From: Rubripirellula amarantea
GTDB taxonomy: Bacteria > Planctomycetota > Planctomycetia > Pirellulales > Pirellulaceae
Assembly: GCF_007859865.1 (NCBI RefSeq)
Contig: NZ_SJPI01000003.1
Coordinates: 620,001 to 684,000, forward strand
DNA length: 64,000 nucleotides
Direction: 5' to 3'
Positions 1 to 9,241 of the stretch are shown piece after piece. A program made the position numbers and the translations under genes. Under the pieces are notes generated by a model. It ran no database searches. It was given only the letters and a program-made list of their open reading frames with translations, and was not told the origin of the DNA. The first letter of the stretch is position 1. Each line of letters starts with the position of its first letter.

Positions 1-843
1 GTTCGGGACATCGATGATCTTTTCCTTGCGTCCGACTTGGACTTTCATACGACATGGATCGGAACCACCTTGGTCACCACTGGCGGTTAACGTTAATGTG
101 TAGATCCCGCCAAAGGGCAAGTCCGTCTGCATCGCCACCGTTCCGTTGCTGCCCATGTTCAGCGAGCCGTTACGGTACGTATATTTTTCTCCACCGATCA
201 AGTCACTGGGAACTTTGTCGATCTCGTAAATCTCGCCTGGTGGGGGAGTGTAAATCGCTTTGCCGGAAATGTACTCGGCAGCGTCGAGATACTTTTCAAT
301 TAGCAATGGTGGTAGCGAAAGCACATCACCGATGTTGTCAAAACCGTAGCCAACGTCATCGCCAGGGAAGTTACTGGCGGGTTTGTAATTCACTCCCGTC
401 AAATCACGTACCGTGTTTTGGTACTCAGCTCGGTTGAGTCGGCGCAACGCAACCTTTCCCGCGTTCGGATTTCGAACGCAATCAACAGCGTTAGCAAGCT
501 CGTCGAGCCACTTGATCATCGACTCACGAGTAGCCGCATCCATCATTTCGCCATCTTCAGGCGGCATGGAGCCCAATTGCACTTGCGCCAACGCGCGAAC
601 CCACAAGTTGCGATCCTTCAACAAGTCTCCGGCCGAGGCGTGATCTTCGAGCGAGATATCGCTGCCCGATTCGTGGCAATCGATGCAATAAGTCTTTAAT
701 AACGGCGACAATACATCGCGATAACCGGCTTCACGCGAGGCGTTATCGGCATTGGCGTTTGTGGCCCAGGCAAAGAAGCATACGCATACCCACAAGAAAT
801 AACGGTGCGTTGGCCTAAAGAGAAAATCAAACGACAACTGCAT
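1..843 (-). CDS. DUF1587/DUF1592-type planctomycete cytochrome protein (5' part, runs off left edge)
   Basis: Read on the minus strand from the ATG at 841-843, the frame stays open to position 1 (281 codons). The N-terminus is a signal/anchor segment (hydrophobic residues about 15-28). A single haem-binding CIDCH motif follows at residues 53-57, and then a stretch with LRRLNRAEYQNTVRDLTG, the hallmark of the DUF1587 module. In full-length planctomycete relatives this is followed by DUF1592/DUF1588/DUF1585 domains; those would lie left of the window. The protein is probably exported and haem-bearing. Its substrate is not established for the family. The start is the first ATG before the signal peptide. 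Confidence 0.85.
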   Translation of the reverse strand, partial: MQLSFDFLFRPTHRYFLWVCVCFFAWATNANADNASREAGYRDVLSPLLKTYCIDCHESGSDISLEDHASAGDLLKDRNLWVRALAQVQLGSMPPEDGEMMDAATRESMIKWLDELANAVDCVRNPNAGKVALRRLNRAEYQNTVRDLTGVNYKPASNFPGDDVGYGFDNIGDVLSLPPLLIEKYLDAAEYISGKAIYTPPPGEIYEIDKVPSDLIGGEKYTYRNGSLNMGSNGTVAMQTDLPFGGIYTLTLTASGDQGGSDPCRMKVQVGRKEKIIDVPN

Positions 844-1209
844 GGTGGGATTTATGTTCCGACGGAAGGGCGATTGAAGGGGATCTCGGCGGGACACAAT
901 CAGAAATCCAATCAAGAGCATGGCAAATCCAGTGGCGTGACCGCCAAGATTTGAATCTTTCCCAGGTTCACATTTCTTTCCCAGGCTTCCATCGTGCACC
1001 GAAGTCTAACCTCTAGTTTAAACTGACGCGAACCTGAAACCCCCACGAGCTAACTCGATCGGGGCAGAGTACAATAGAAGATTAACCAAGCAACGGTTTT
1101 TGGTTTAAGAAAAACGGCTGCGAAGAATTGAAGTACTCGAAGAAATCAGTGAGGCGGCCGTCGAATTCACACTCCGCGTGAAGTCACGCCCACCACAAGG
1201 GCCCACCAC
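844..1209. other. Divergent intergenic region, 366 bp
   Basis: This lies between two divergently transcribed genes, so it must hold both promoters. A TACAAT lies at about 1070, upstream of the plus-strand gene, but no convincing -35 accompanies it. No RNA gene, strong hairpin or repeat was seen. Confidence 0.4.
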
Positions 1210-3105
1210 GTGAACGATACGATTGAGCTAAAGTGTCCTAAATGCAGTCTTCCGATGCTGGTGCAGCGGCCCACGGGACCATCGCAAATCGCTTGCCCTA
1301 AATGCTCTCGAGTGATCACGCTATCAGCCGACGGAAAGATAACGTCAGCGCCCGCACAGGATAACTTCACTCAACTACCTGCGCCGCTGATCGTTTCGGC
1401 TCCCCCGCCGACTCGTCGCCCCCAACACCTCCCTGAATCCCCTCGAACTTCGCCTCCTGCAACCGCGTCGTCATCTTCGGTGCATTCGGGCCAAGCCCAC
1501 TTCGGTGGGGGCGACCCCAGATTGGCAGACTCGCACCTTTCGCCATATCACCGCAAACGTCCGGTCGCCAAAGACCAATCTCTCAAGCACATCGTCATTG
1601 CCGCCAGTGTGGGTCTAGCCATGCTGATGGCTGGTGGTTTGTATTTCGCGTTTAAAGACCGAATCGAGATGGCATCACTGCTGCAAAGCCTGCCAAGTCT
1701 CGACTCGCACAAATCGGTAATCACTAGCGCGTCGAAGTCAATGCAGAAAGCAACCGCCAGCGTGGGTCGGATTCATGATTCGCAATCTCGCGACGTTGAG
1801 ATGCAAGAACTCGCGACAGTCACATCTGATTTCCGCGACCTTGCACGCCGCGCGGCCTCATTGCCAACACTGACGCAGGCCGAGGCGATCGAGCTTGAAA
1901 CCTGGGCAAAGAAGAACGCTCAACAACAGAGCGCCAGTGCACTAGAACGCAATGTTTCGGCAGTGGAAAGTCGACGAATGATCGCCAACGGGGAAATCCG
2001 AAGTCAACTCAATCGGTTGGCCTTCGCAATCGCGGACTTCGCTGCTGTTACCAACACGGCTTGGAAACCGGTTCCGCGCCCCGAGACGCCCGCTGAGGAA
2101 ATCGAATACCAAATCTTGATGGTGTATCGACAGCTATGGTCGAAGCTTTACGACGTAGCCGATGACCGCGAATATCAGTCACTCAGCGACACGTTCAGTA
2201 AAGCCGAACGACAAGTTGCCACGCTGCGTTCGCAATATGAACGACAGGACATGGGTGGGACCACTATCAGGCCAAGTTCCTCCTACGCGCCGATCCTTGC
2301 GACTTACCATGTGAAACAGGCCGCTCGCTTTCGGTTGCTCGAAGACCAGTTCGGTGCGCTCGACGAGGCGCTGGCCTACCAAAACTTCACGAAGGATAGC
2401 GAAGAGTTTCTTGGTGGCAGCGACGAAAAGCTATACCAACTCGCTTTGAAGTATGAAACCCAGCCGTCGTTCGGACAGTTAGCGGCGAATATCGAATCGA
2501 CTGACGCAACGAATCCCAGCCAAGAAACCGATGAGACCGCTGGCGGGTTTCAAGGGCGTTTCAATGAAGACAGAATCCGCCAGGAAAACGAGGCGAAAGC
2601 AGAGACAGATCGGCGGATCCGACGATCGCCCACCGAAATGGCGATGCTTGACGAGGCCACCGAGAAACGTGATGCCATGCGACGGGAGGAAGCCAGACAC
2701 GAAGGAATCTCAGTCGACGAACTCGAGGCTCGAAAACGAGCCGAGCGCTACGCCAATTCGATGAAATCGAGCCCTGAAAGCGAGGGCATCTCCACTAAGG
2801 AAGCTTCGCAGGACACGGCCGCATCGACTGCCGAGCAGGCCTTTCGTCGCCGACACCGTGATAAGTCCATCACCGTGGTTAGAATTTTGGACGCACCGCC
2901 CGCATCCGAGCTTGCCATCATCGAAGAGGACTTTCGCCAAGAGTTTCGTCCCGACGCGATTTCAGTACGATCCTTTGGCGACGAAGCGATCGTGCTCTTG
3001 GTCCACGATGGCAGCCTGGACGAAATGGGTAGCAAACTTTACTGGGGAAAGCTGATTTCGGTCGACTCGGTGAACCGAGAACTTCGCATTCGCTACACCG
3101 ATTGA
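1210..3105 (+). CDS. Zinc-ribbon, single-TM coiled-coil protein of unknown function
   Basis: 631 aa, GTG start. The N-terminus has two CPKC knuckles (C9/C12 and C29/C32) that can bind one zinc ion. A Pro/Ser-rich linker follows, then one transmembrane segment at about residues 125-146. The rest is a charged, largely helical region rich in Arg/Glu that probably forms coiled coils. The C-terminal ~85 residues look like a small beta-rich domain. The topology suggests a membrane-tethered protein with a cytosolic zinc ribbon. It stands alone, between a divergent cytochrome gene and a convergent protease gene. I do not recognise a characterised family; this 'zinc ribbon then TM' layout is common in planctomycetes. 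Confidence 0.75.
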   Translation: MNDTIELKCPKCSLPMLVQRPTGPSQIACPKCSRVITLSADGKITSAPAQDNFTQLPAPLIVSAPPPTRRPQHLPESPRTSPPATASSSSVHSGQAHFGGGDPRLADSHLSPYHRKRPVAKDQSLKHIVIAASVGLAMLMAGGLYFAFKDRIEMASLLQSLPSLDSHKSVITSASKSMQKATASVGRIHDSQSRDVEMQELATVTSDFRDLARRAASLPTLTQAEAIELETWAKKNAQQQSASALERNVSAVESRRMIANGEIRSQLNRLAFAIADFAAVTNTAWKPVPRPETPAEEIEYQILMVYRQLWSKLYDVADDREYQSLSDTFSKAERQVATLRSQYERQDMGGTTIRPSSSYAPILATYHVKQAARFRLLEDQFGALDEALAYQNFTKDSEEFLGGSDEKLYQLALKYETQPSFGQLAANIESTDATNPSQETDETAGGFQGRFNEDRIRQENEAKAETDRRIRRSPTEMAMLDEATEKRDAMRREEARHEGISVDELEARKRAERYANSMKSSPESEGISTKEASQDTAASTAEQAFRRRHRDKSITVVRILDAPPASELAIIEEDFRQEFRPDAISVRSFGDEAIVLLVHDGSLDEMGSKLYWGKLISVDSVNRELRIRYTD

Positions 3106-3204
3106 AAGGCGTGGCGGATTGCGACAGAGTCAATCTTCGCCACGACGTTCAATAACCTCGAATCGCTTGTCACGAAAACGATAGGTGACCAAGCCGAACC
3201 CTAC

Positions 3205-5241
3205 TTACCAGATCCGAACACGCTTTTCGGGGGCCAAGTACAAGTCGTCATCAGGTTTGACGTCGAACGCCTTGTACCACGCGTCCATATTGCGAACGAT
3301 TCCATTGACGCGAAACTCGCTGGGGCTGTGTGGATCGGTTACCAATCGCTTGAGCAGTTCCGGCTCGCGATACAGTCGACGCCAAATTTGCGACCATCCC
3401 AAAAAGAATCGCTGATCACCCGTGAGACCGTCAATGACAGGTGCCTCCTGACCATTGAGCGATAACCGGTAGGCCTCGTAGGCAACACTAAGCCCACCAA
3501 GATCGCCGATGTTTTCACCCAACGTGAGCTCGCCATTGACGTAATTGCCTTTGACGGGCTCGAACTCGCTGTACTGGCCGACCAAGTCTTTGGCCCGTCG
3601 TTCGAATTCTTCGCGATCGGTTTCAGTCCACCACATACGAAGATTACCTTTGCCATCGTACTTGCTACCCTTGTCGTCGAACCCGTGGCTTAACTCGTGA
3701 CCAATCACCGCCCCGATGGCACCATAGTTGACGGCATCATCAGCTTTGAGGTTAAAAAACGGAGGCTGTAAGATCGCGGCCGGAAAAACAATCTCGTTCA
3801 TCACGGGGTTGTAGTACGCGTTGATCGTTTGCGGTGTCATATGCCATTCGCTGCGATCGATAGGTCCACCGAGCTTTGCTAATTCTCGAGCATGTTCGAA
3901 CTCGCCATAAGCAATCAAGTTCTCAGCTAGCACGAGTGAATCGATCTGCAGCTTGCTATAGTCCTTCCACTCATCGGGATAGCCGATCTTGGTGGTGAAC
4001 ATCGACAACTTTTCAAGCGCCTGCTTCTTCGTTCCTTCACCCATCCAATCTCGCGTCTCAATTCGAGCGGCGAACGCCTTCTTCAAGTTCTCGACCAATT
4101 CGTTCATCGCCTCTTTCGCTTCCGGCGTGAAGTGTTCTTCGACGTAGATCTGGCCCACTAATTCGCCCAGCACGCTGCCGGTTGTTGAAACGGCACGTTT
4201 CCACATTGGCTCTTGTTCGGTAACGCCGCTGACGGCTGTTTGATGGAACGCGAAATGACGCTGTTCGATTTCCTCACTCAGACTGTCTGCGTAGGTGTCG
4301 ATCACGCGGAACCGCATGTAGTTCTTAGCGGCATCACTGTCGATGTTACGGGACAACTGTCCGATCATCTCGAAATAACTAGGTTGGCGAACGACGAACG
4401 ACTCAACGCTGCCCATATCGGCGCCTTCGGCGTAGCCTTGCCAATCGAATACCGTCATCAACGCCCGCATTTCTTCAGCGGTTTTCTTGTTGTAGGTTTT
4501 GACAGGATCCCGATTCTCAGTCTTCGTCCACTGATACTCAGCGAGCGTTTTCTCAACTTCAAGAACTTGTGCCGCCGCTGATTCAGCATTATCAACACCG
4601 ATGATGGTCATCATGTCGGAGATGTAGGTTTTTAATTGATCGCGAAGCGTGACGTAGCGTTCATCATCCTCGAGATAATAATCTCGGTCGGGCAGGGTTA
4701 GCCCACCTTGGGTGAGGTAAACGGCATAGCTGTCGCTATCCTTCGCATCCACATTGACATACATCCCGAAGGCTGGATTGACACCACGCTTGGAAAGCTT
4801 GCCAGCAACGCGCACCAAGTCCTCGGGCTCAGCGTTGTCAATCATCTCCAACATCGGCTTGATTGGTTTGATGCCCGCTTGATTGCGTGCTTCGAGATTC
4901 AAGACCGAATTGTAAAGATCGCCGACCTTCTGAGTCGCTGAACCTTTTTCGCCTCCTTCGGCAGCAGCTTTCTCGATCAGTGTTCGCACCTGCTCGCGCG
5001 TTTGATCGTCCAGCAAAGTAAAGATGCCATAGTTGGACTTGTCACCGGGAATCTCAGTCTTATTGAGCCAAACTTCGTTGGCATACGTGTAGAAATTGTC
5101 ACCTGGTTCAACGGTGGGGCTGAACAAAGACTGGTCGATTCCAGAGACCTTTGGGGGCTCGGCGATCTTGTCAGGTTGGTCTGCAACCGAGAATAAACCA
5201 GCAGACAGAGACAAACTCAATGCAAACAGTAAGCGAATCAC
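3205..5241 (-). CDS. pepO: M13 (neprilysin/PepO-type) zinc metallopeptidase
   Basis: 678 aa with a GTG start and an N-terminal signal peptide (about residues 1-20), so it is probably exported. The catalytic zinc site is HELSH at about residue 515, and the third zinc ligand is the Glu in ENIGD at about 576. The substrate-binding NAYYNP motif lies upstream. Length and motif order match M13 oligopeptidases, which cut short peptides. Family members usually end C-x-x-W; here the end is V-R-I-W, so the C-terminal cysteine is missing. It is transcribed alone and converges with the zinc-ribbon gene, leaving a 99-bp gap. Confidence 0.95.
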   Translation of the reverse strand: MIRLLFALSLSLSAGLFSVADQPDKIAEPPKVSGIDQSLFSPTVEPGDNFYTYANEVWLNKTEIPGDKSNYGIFTLLDDQTREQVRTLIEKAAAEGGEKGSATQKVGDLYNSVLNLEARNQAGIKPIKPMLEMIDNAEPEDLVRVAGKLSKRGVNPAFGMYVNVDAKDSDSYAVYLTQGGLTLPDRDYYLEDDERYVTLRDQLKTYISDMMTIIGVDNAESAAAQVLEVEKTLAEYQWTKTENRDPVKTYNKKTAEEMRALMTVFDWQGYAEGADMGSVESFVVRQPSYFEMIGQLSRNIDSDAAKNYMRFRVIDTYADSLSEEIEQRHFAFHQTAVSGVTEQEPMWKRAVSTTGSVLGELVGQIYVEEHFTPEAKEAMNELVENLKKAFAARIETRDWMGEGTKKQALEKLSMFTTKIGYPDEWKDYSKLQIDSLVLAENLIAYGEFEHARELAKLGGPIDRSEWHMTPQTINAYYNPVMNEIVFPAAILQPPFFNLKADDAVNYGAIGAVIGHELSHGFDDKGSKYDGKGNLRMWWTETDREEFERRAKDLVGQYSEFEPVKGNYVNGELTLGENIGDLGGLSVAYEAYRLSLNGQEAPVIDGLTGDQRFFLGWSQIWRRLYREPELLKRLVTDPHSPSEFRVNGIVRNMDAWYKAFDVKPDDDLYLAPEKRVRIW

Positions 5242-5532
5242 GTGGGAACCCTGTGCGAAGGAACGATCGAAGGTGGATCAAGTAGCCAAAAGGATACCCG
5301 TGTTGTCAAAGTTTCGTCCAGCGTGATCGAAAAACTCTCACCGAACGACCTTTCGCTCCTGAGCAGACGCCACGCTTGCATCGTCCAAATCAAGGGCCAT
5401 TATTTTTGCTTTCCCGTTGGCGTCCCGATAGGATGAAAGAGCGTCGCGTCGCCAAACCGCCGTCCCGACAACCGAGATGTTTTGGCAGCTTCCGACACCC
5501 TCTATTCTCCTCTTCGTGCGAAAAGGTTCCTG

Positions 5533-6345
5533 ATGATGGTCATGAGAGCGTTCTGTTTACCAGTGTTTGCGGCTGCGATGGTTGCGTTTGGAAATTCAGG
5601 ATCGGCGATTGCTGATCCGCCAAGTCCAATTCCTCCGGGCGCCCCCCAAGCTCCACCGGCATCGGACCCGTTTGGCAACAATCCCCCGAGACTTGGAAAT
5701 GGTGCCGATCCATTGGCACCGCAGGCGGATCCGTTTCAACAACCATCGGCTCGCAACCGAGTAAAGCAAACACCGTTGTTGACAACGGAAGAAGCGGTTC
5801 AAAATTCGATAGCGAAATCAGTCAATACTCAGATTGTTGAGCAACGCATTCGTGCAGCGCTCGATGACGAGACAACCCATAGCTTCATTGAACAGCCGTT
5901 AAGCGATGCAATCGCGATCCTTTCGCGTGCGCACAAAATTCCGATGGTGATCGACAATCGTGCATTGGACGAAATTGGAATCTCCTCAGAAGACACGGTT
6001 ACTTTGTCGCTGGAAAAGGTGTCACTACGAAGCTTCCTACGGCTGTTGTTGCGGGACTTAGCGTTGACCTACGTAATCAACGATGAAACGTTGCAAATCA
6101 CAACACTTGAGGCCGCTGAAAACGACATGCCGATTCGACTACATCGCTTGGATTCGGCGTTGGCAGCAGACAAAGAAGCTGTGGTAAAAGCAATTCAATT
6201 GATCGACCCCAATACTTGGGATGTCGTGGGCGGTCCGAGCTCGGTTGTCGTGGTTGGGGACACGCTAGTGGTGGCCGCGAAGGAGACGACCCACGAAAAA
6301 GTGAACAAATTGCTAGAAGAGTTGACGAACACTTCAACCGAGTGA
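5533..6345 (+). CDS. Secreted protein with STN/secretin-N-like domain
   Basis: About 270 aa from the ATG at 5533, which immediately precedes a good signal peptide ending near SAIA. An in-frame ATG at 5482 would add 17 residues before it. After a Pro-rich linker, the stretch around residues 125-190 (amyloid of short beta strands with 'IPMVIDNRALDEIG' and 'TVTLSLEKVSLRSFL') resembles STN domains, which sit at the N-terminus of secretins and TonB-dependent receptors. No secretin or receptor part follows. The function is unknown; it is probably periplasmic. Confidence 0.7.
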   Translation: MMVMRAFCLPVFAAAMVAFGNSGSAIADPPSPIPPGAPQAPPASDPFGNNPPRLGNGADPLAPQADPFQQPSARNRVKQTPLLTTEEAVQNSIAKSVNTQIVEQRIRAALDDETTHSFIEQPLSDAIAILSRAHKIPMVIDNRALDEIGISSEDTVTLSLEKVSLRSFLRLLLRDLALTYVINDETLQITTLEAAENDMPIRLHRLDSALAADKEAVVKAIQLIDPNTWDVVGGPSSVVVVGDTLVVAAKETTHEKVNKLLEELTNTSTE

Positions 6346-6414
6346 TTCGTTTGGTGAGGACATCAGCTATAGTGGGAGGCCCGCCTCAGTGATCTTTCCG
6401 CTTTTGATGCCCGC

Positions 6415-7167
6415 ATGACTACTGCTCTGTTCGTTCCGTGCTACGTCGATCAATTCTATCCCGACGTTGCAATTTCCACTCTCGAGTTACTCGAGAGACT
6501 CGGTGAAGACGTCGTTTTCCCATCCACGCAAACCTGTTGCGGTCAGCCCATGGCCAATACAGGCTGCGTTAGTGACACGGCACCCGTGGCAAGGCAAATG
6601 GTTGATATCTTTGCCGATTACGACACCATCGTGTGTCCCTCGGGGTCCTGCACCACTATGGTGCGGCACCATTACGACGCATTCTTTGCACCCGACGATG
6701 CGGCCTACCAAAAAGTGAAATCGCGAACATTCGAGCTTTGCGAATATCTTCACGATGAACTAAAGCTTGATCATCTTGACGTCCGATTCCCCCATCGCGT
6801 TTCACTACACCAAAGCTGTCACGGACTCCGTGAATTGCGGCTCGCCTCATCAAGCGAGAACATGACGCCACGAGTCGATAAGGTTCGCAGCCTCCTATCG
6901 TTAATTCAAGACATTGAGTTTTGCGAACCCGAACGCTCTGACGAATGTTGTGGCTTCGGCGGCACCTTTGCGGTCAATGAACCAGAGGTTTCCGCTTCGA
7001 TGGGACGTGACCGGGTGGCTGATCATGTAAGAACCGGCAGCGAAGTGTTGGTATCGGGTGACATGAGTTGCCTGATGCATCTGCAAGGTCTGATTCGTCG
7101 CGAGAATAATCCCATCAAGGTCATGCACGCCGCTCAAATCCTCGCTGGTCGACCTTTGCCCGCTTAG
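6415..7167 (+). CDS. lutA: LutA-type (Fe-S)-binding subunit of lactate oxidation complex
   Basis: 250 aa. It contains two cysteine-rich CCG-type modules: an N-terminal one with TCCGQP and a C-terminal one with DECCGFGG. These bind iron-sulfur clusters in the LutA/GlpC/HdrB family. It is the first gene of a three-gene set with lutB (30-bp gap) and lutC. Together these oxidise L-lactate to pyruvate in the cytoplasm. Length matches LutA (about 240 aa). No upstream regulator gene is adjacent. Confidence 0.95.
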   Translation: MTTALFVPCYVDQFYPDVAISTLELLERLGEDVVFPSTQTCCGQPMANTGCVSDTAPVARQMVDIFADYDTIVCPSGSCTTMVRHHYDAFFAPDDAAYQKVKSRTFELCEYLHDELKLDHLDVRFPHRVSLHQSCHGLRELRLASSSENMTPRVDKVRSLLSLIQDIEFCEPERSDECCGFGGTFAVNEPEVSASMGRDRVADHVRTGSEVLVSGDMSCLMHLQGLIRRENNPIKVMHAAQILAGRPLPA

Positions 7168-7197
7168 AAACAGCTTAGAAACAGTCGTTCAAGATTC

Positions 7198-8586
7198 ATG
7201 AAACTACCTATCGTCGACCATCCTGACGCCGCTCGCGACTTCGTCAACAACGACGAACGTTCGCATTGGCATGACAAGGCTTTGTGGTTCGTTCGCAGCA
7301 AGCGTGATCGGCAAGCCCACAGCATTCCAGAATGGGAATACCTGCGTGAACTCGCGTCCCAGATAAAAACACACACGATTGCGAATCTAGATCGATACCT
7401 GCAAGATTTCGAACGCAACGCTACCGCAATGGGAGCAGTCGTGCATTGGGCCGCCGATGCTGAGGAACACAACCGAATCGTTCTCGACATTTTGAAACGG
7501 CACGACGTTCTTCGAATCATTAAAAGTAAGTCGATGTTGACTGAGGAATGTGGGCTCAATCATTACCTTGAAGATAACGGTATCGACGTTGTAGACACCG
7601 ACCTTGGCGAGCGAATTGTTCAACTTCGTGGCGAAACACCTAGTCACATTGTTTTGCCTGCGATCCACATTAAGAAAGAAGAAGTCGGCGAAACCTTCCA
7701 CGAACATCTTGGCACGGATGAAGGAGCCTCCGATCCTCAATACCTCACCGAAGCGGCTCGCGGTCATCTTCGCGGAAAGTTCTTAGCTGGCGAAGTTGGC
7801 ATCACTGGCGTGAACTTCGGTATCGCTGAATCCGGGGGTTTTGTTGTTTGCACCAACGAAGGCAATGCCGACTTGGGTGCGTCGTTGCCGCGAGTCCATA
7901 TCGCTTGCATGGGAATCGAGAAATTGATTCCTCGCCAACAAGACTTGGCTGTCTTCACGCGATTACTCGCTCGCAGCGCTACCGGTCAACCCATTACCAG
8001 CTACACATCGCATTTTCATGGACCGCGTGACGCCAATAGCGAATTGCATATTGTGTTGGTGGATAACGGACGCAGCAAACTTCGACAAAGCAAAGCCTTT
8101 CGCGACGCCCTGCATTGCATTCGATGCGGTGCCTGCATGAACACATGCCCGGTTTATCGGCGCAGCGGCGGACACTCTTACCGCGCGACGGTTCCTGGCC
8201 CTATCGGATCGGTTCTTTCCCCCACTCGTGACGACAAGCGGCATAAAAGCTTGCCTTATGCATGCAGCCTTTGCGGTTCGTGCACTGACGTTTGCCCGGT
8301 CAAAATTCCGCTGCACCATCAACTGTTGGCGTGGCGTGGTGAACTAGTGGGACGCAAACTGGTACCGCTGAACAAGCGATGGAGCATGAAAGCAGCCTCA
8401 CTCTTGTTCCGTCATCCCCGCATGTTTGCGTTAATGGGTAAGGCTGGTCGAACCGCATTAAGAGTCCTGCCTCGGTTCGCGACCCATAACCGTTTCAACA
8501 CCTGGACCATTGCACGCGAGCTACCGGAACCACCGAGGGAAAGCTTTCGCGATTGGTACCGCCAGAATCGAAAGCCGCCAAAATGA
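7198..8586 (+). CDS. lutB: LutB-type iron-sulfur electron-transfer subunit
   Basis: 462 aa. The N-terminal two-thirds is a LUD domain. A bacterial ferredoxin-type region follows, with two 4Fe-4S motifs: CIRCGACMNTCPVY near residue 313 and CSLCGSCTDVCP near residue 360. The domain order and length match LutB. The stop codon overlaps the start of lutC by 4 bp (ATGA), indicating translational coupling. Confidence 0.96.
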   Translation: MKLPIVDHPDAARDFVNNDERSHWHDKALWFVRSKRDRQAHSIPEWEYLRELASQIKTHTIANLDRYLQDFERNATAMGAVVHWAADAEEHNRIVLDILKRHDVLRIIKSKSMLTEECGLNHYLEDNGIDVVDTDLGERIVQLRGETPSHIVLPAIHIKKEEVGETFHEHLGTDEGASDPQYLTEAARGHLRGKFLAGEVGITGVNFGIAESGGFVVCTNEGNADLGASLPRVHIACMGIEKLIPRQQDLAVFTRLLARSATGQPITSYTSHFHGPRDANSELHIVLVDNGRSKLRQSKAFRDALHCIRCGACMNTCPVYRRSGGHSYRATVPGPIGSVLSPTRDDKRHKSLPYACSLCGSCTDVCPVKIPLHHQLLAWRGELVGRKLVPLNKRWSMKAASLLFRHPRMFALMGKAGRTALRVLPRFATHNRFNTWTIARELPEPPRESFRDWYRQNRKPPK

Positions 8587-9185
8587 TTCCCCATACCCAT
8601 AGCAAGCAAGCCGTTATGGACCGACTACGCGGACATGACGTCAAAGGTCCTGAACTTCCGATTGTCGATTCAAGTCGACTAACGACCTACGATAATCCGA
8701 TGGATACATTCATCGAATCACTGCAATCCGTGGGCGGACAAGCTCACGTGATCGATCGCATTGAACAGGTCCACCAGATACTAAGCGAGATTCCGGTTTT
8801 CGCAGACGCCGAGCGAATCGCGTCACTGGCACCGGACTACGTACCGGGCAACGTCGACGCGAGTTTGGTCACCGATCCCCATCATCTCGAATCGCTGGAT
8901 TGGGTGATCGCAACGGGCGAATTTGGCGTTGCCGAGAACGGTTCGATCTGGGTCGACGGAAAAACGTTGCCTCACCGAGTCATGCTTTTCATCGCACAAT
9001 ATTCAGCGATCATCGTGCCCAAGGCGAAGATACTTCACAACATGCATGAAGGCTACGCGGCACTCGGTACACCCGAACCTGGCTTTGGGATATTTATATC
9101 CGGCCCTAGCAAGACGGCGGACATTGAGCAAAGCCTTGTTTTAGGCGCTCACGGATGCCGAAAACTACAAGTTTTCTTGGTGTAG
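8583..9185 (+). CDS. lutC: LutC-type LUD-domain protein
   Basis: 200 aa from the ATG at 8583, which overlaps the lutB stop. An in-frame GTG/ATG-like start at 8553 would lie inside lutB. The C-terminus carries the LutC signature around GFGIFISGPSKTADIEQ, close to the SGPSRTADIE motif of the family. It completes the lutABC operon for L-lactate use. The region after the gene (9186-9241) separates it from a convergent glycosyltransferase gene. Confidence 0.95.
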   Translation: MIPHTHSKQAVMDRLRGHDVKGPELPIVDSSRLTTYDNPMDTFIESLQSVGGQAHVIDRIEQVHQILSEIPVFADAERIASLAPDYVPGNVDASLVTDPHHLESLDWVIATGEFGVAENGSIWVDGKTLPHRVMLFIAQYSAIIVPKAKILHNMHEGYAALGTPEPGFGIFISGPSKTADIEQSLVLGAHGCRKLQVFLV

Positions 9186-9241
9186 CATACCGAGTGAATT
9201 GCGGCTTGATTTACGGTGTGCTTCTTTTACACCCGACACGA

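Noticed and set aside
54-699. Plus-strand frames at the left edge
   Set aside because: They lie opposite the DUF1587-type gene, which has clear protein motifs on the minus strand.
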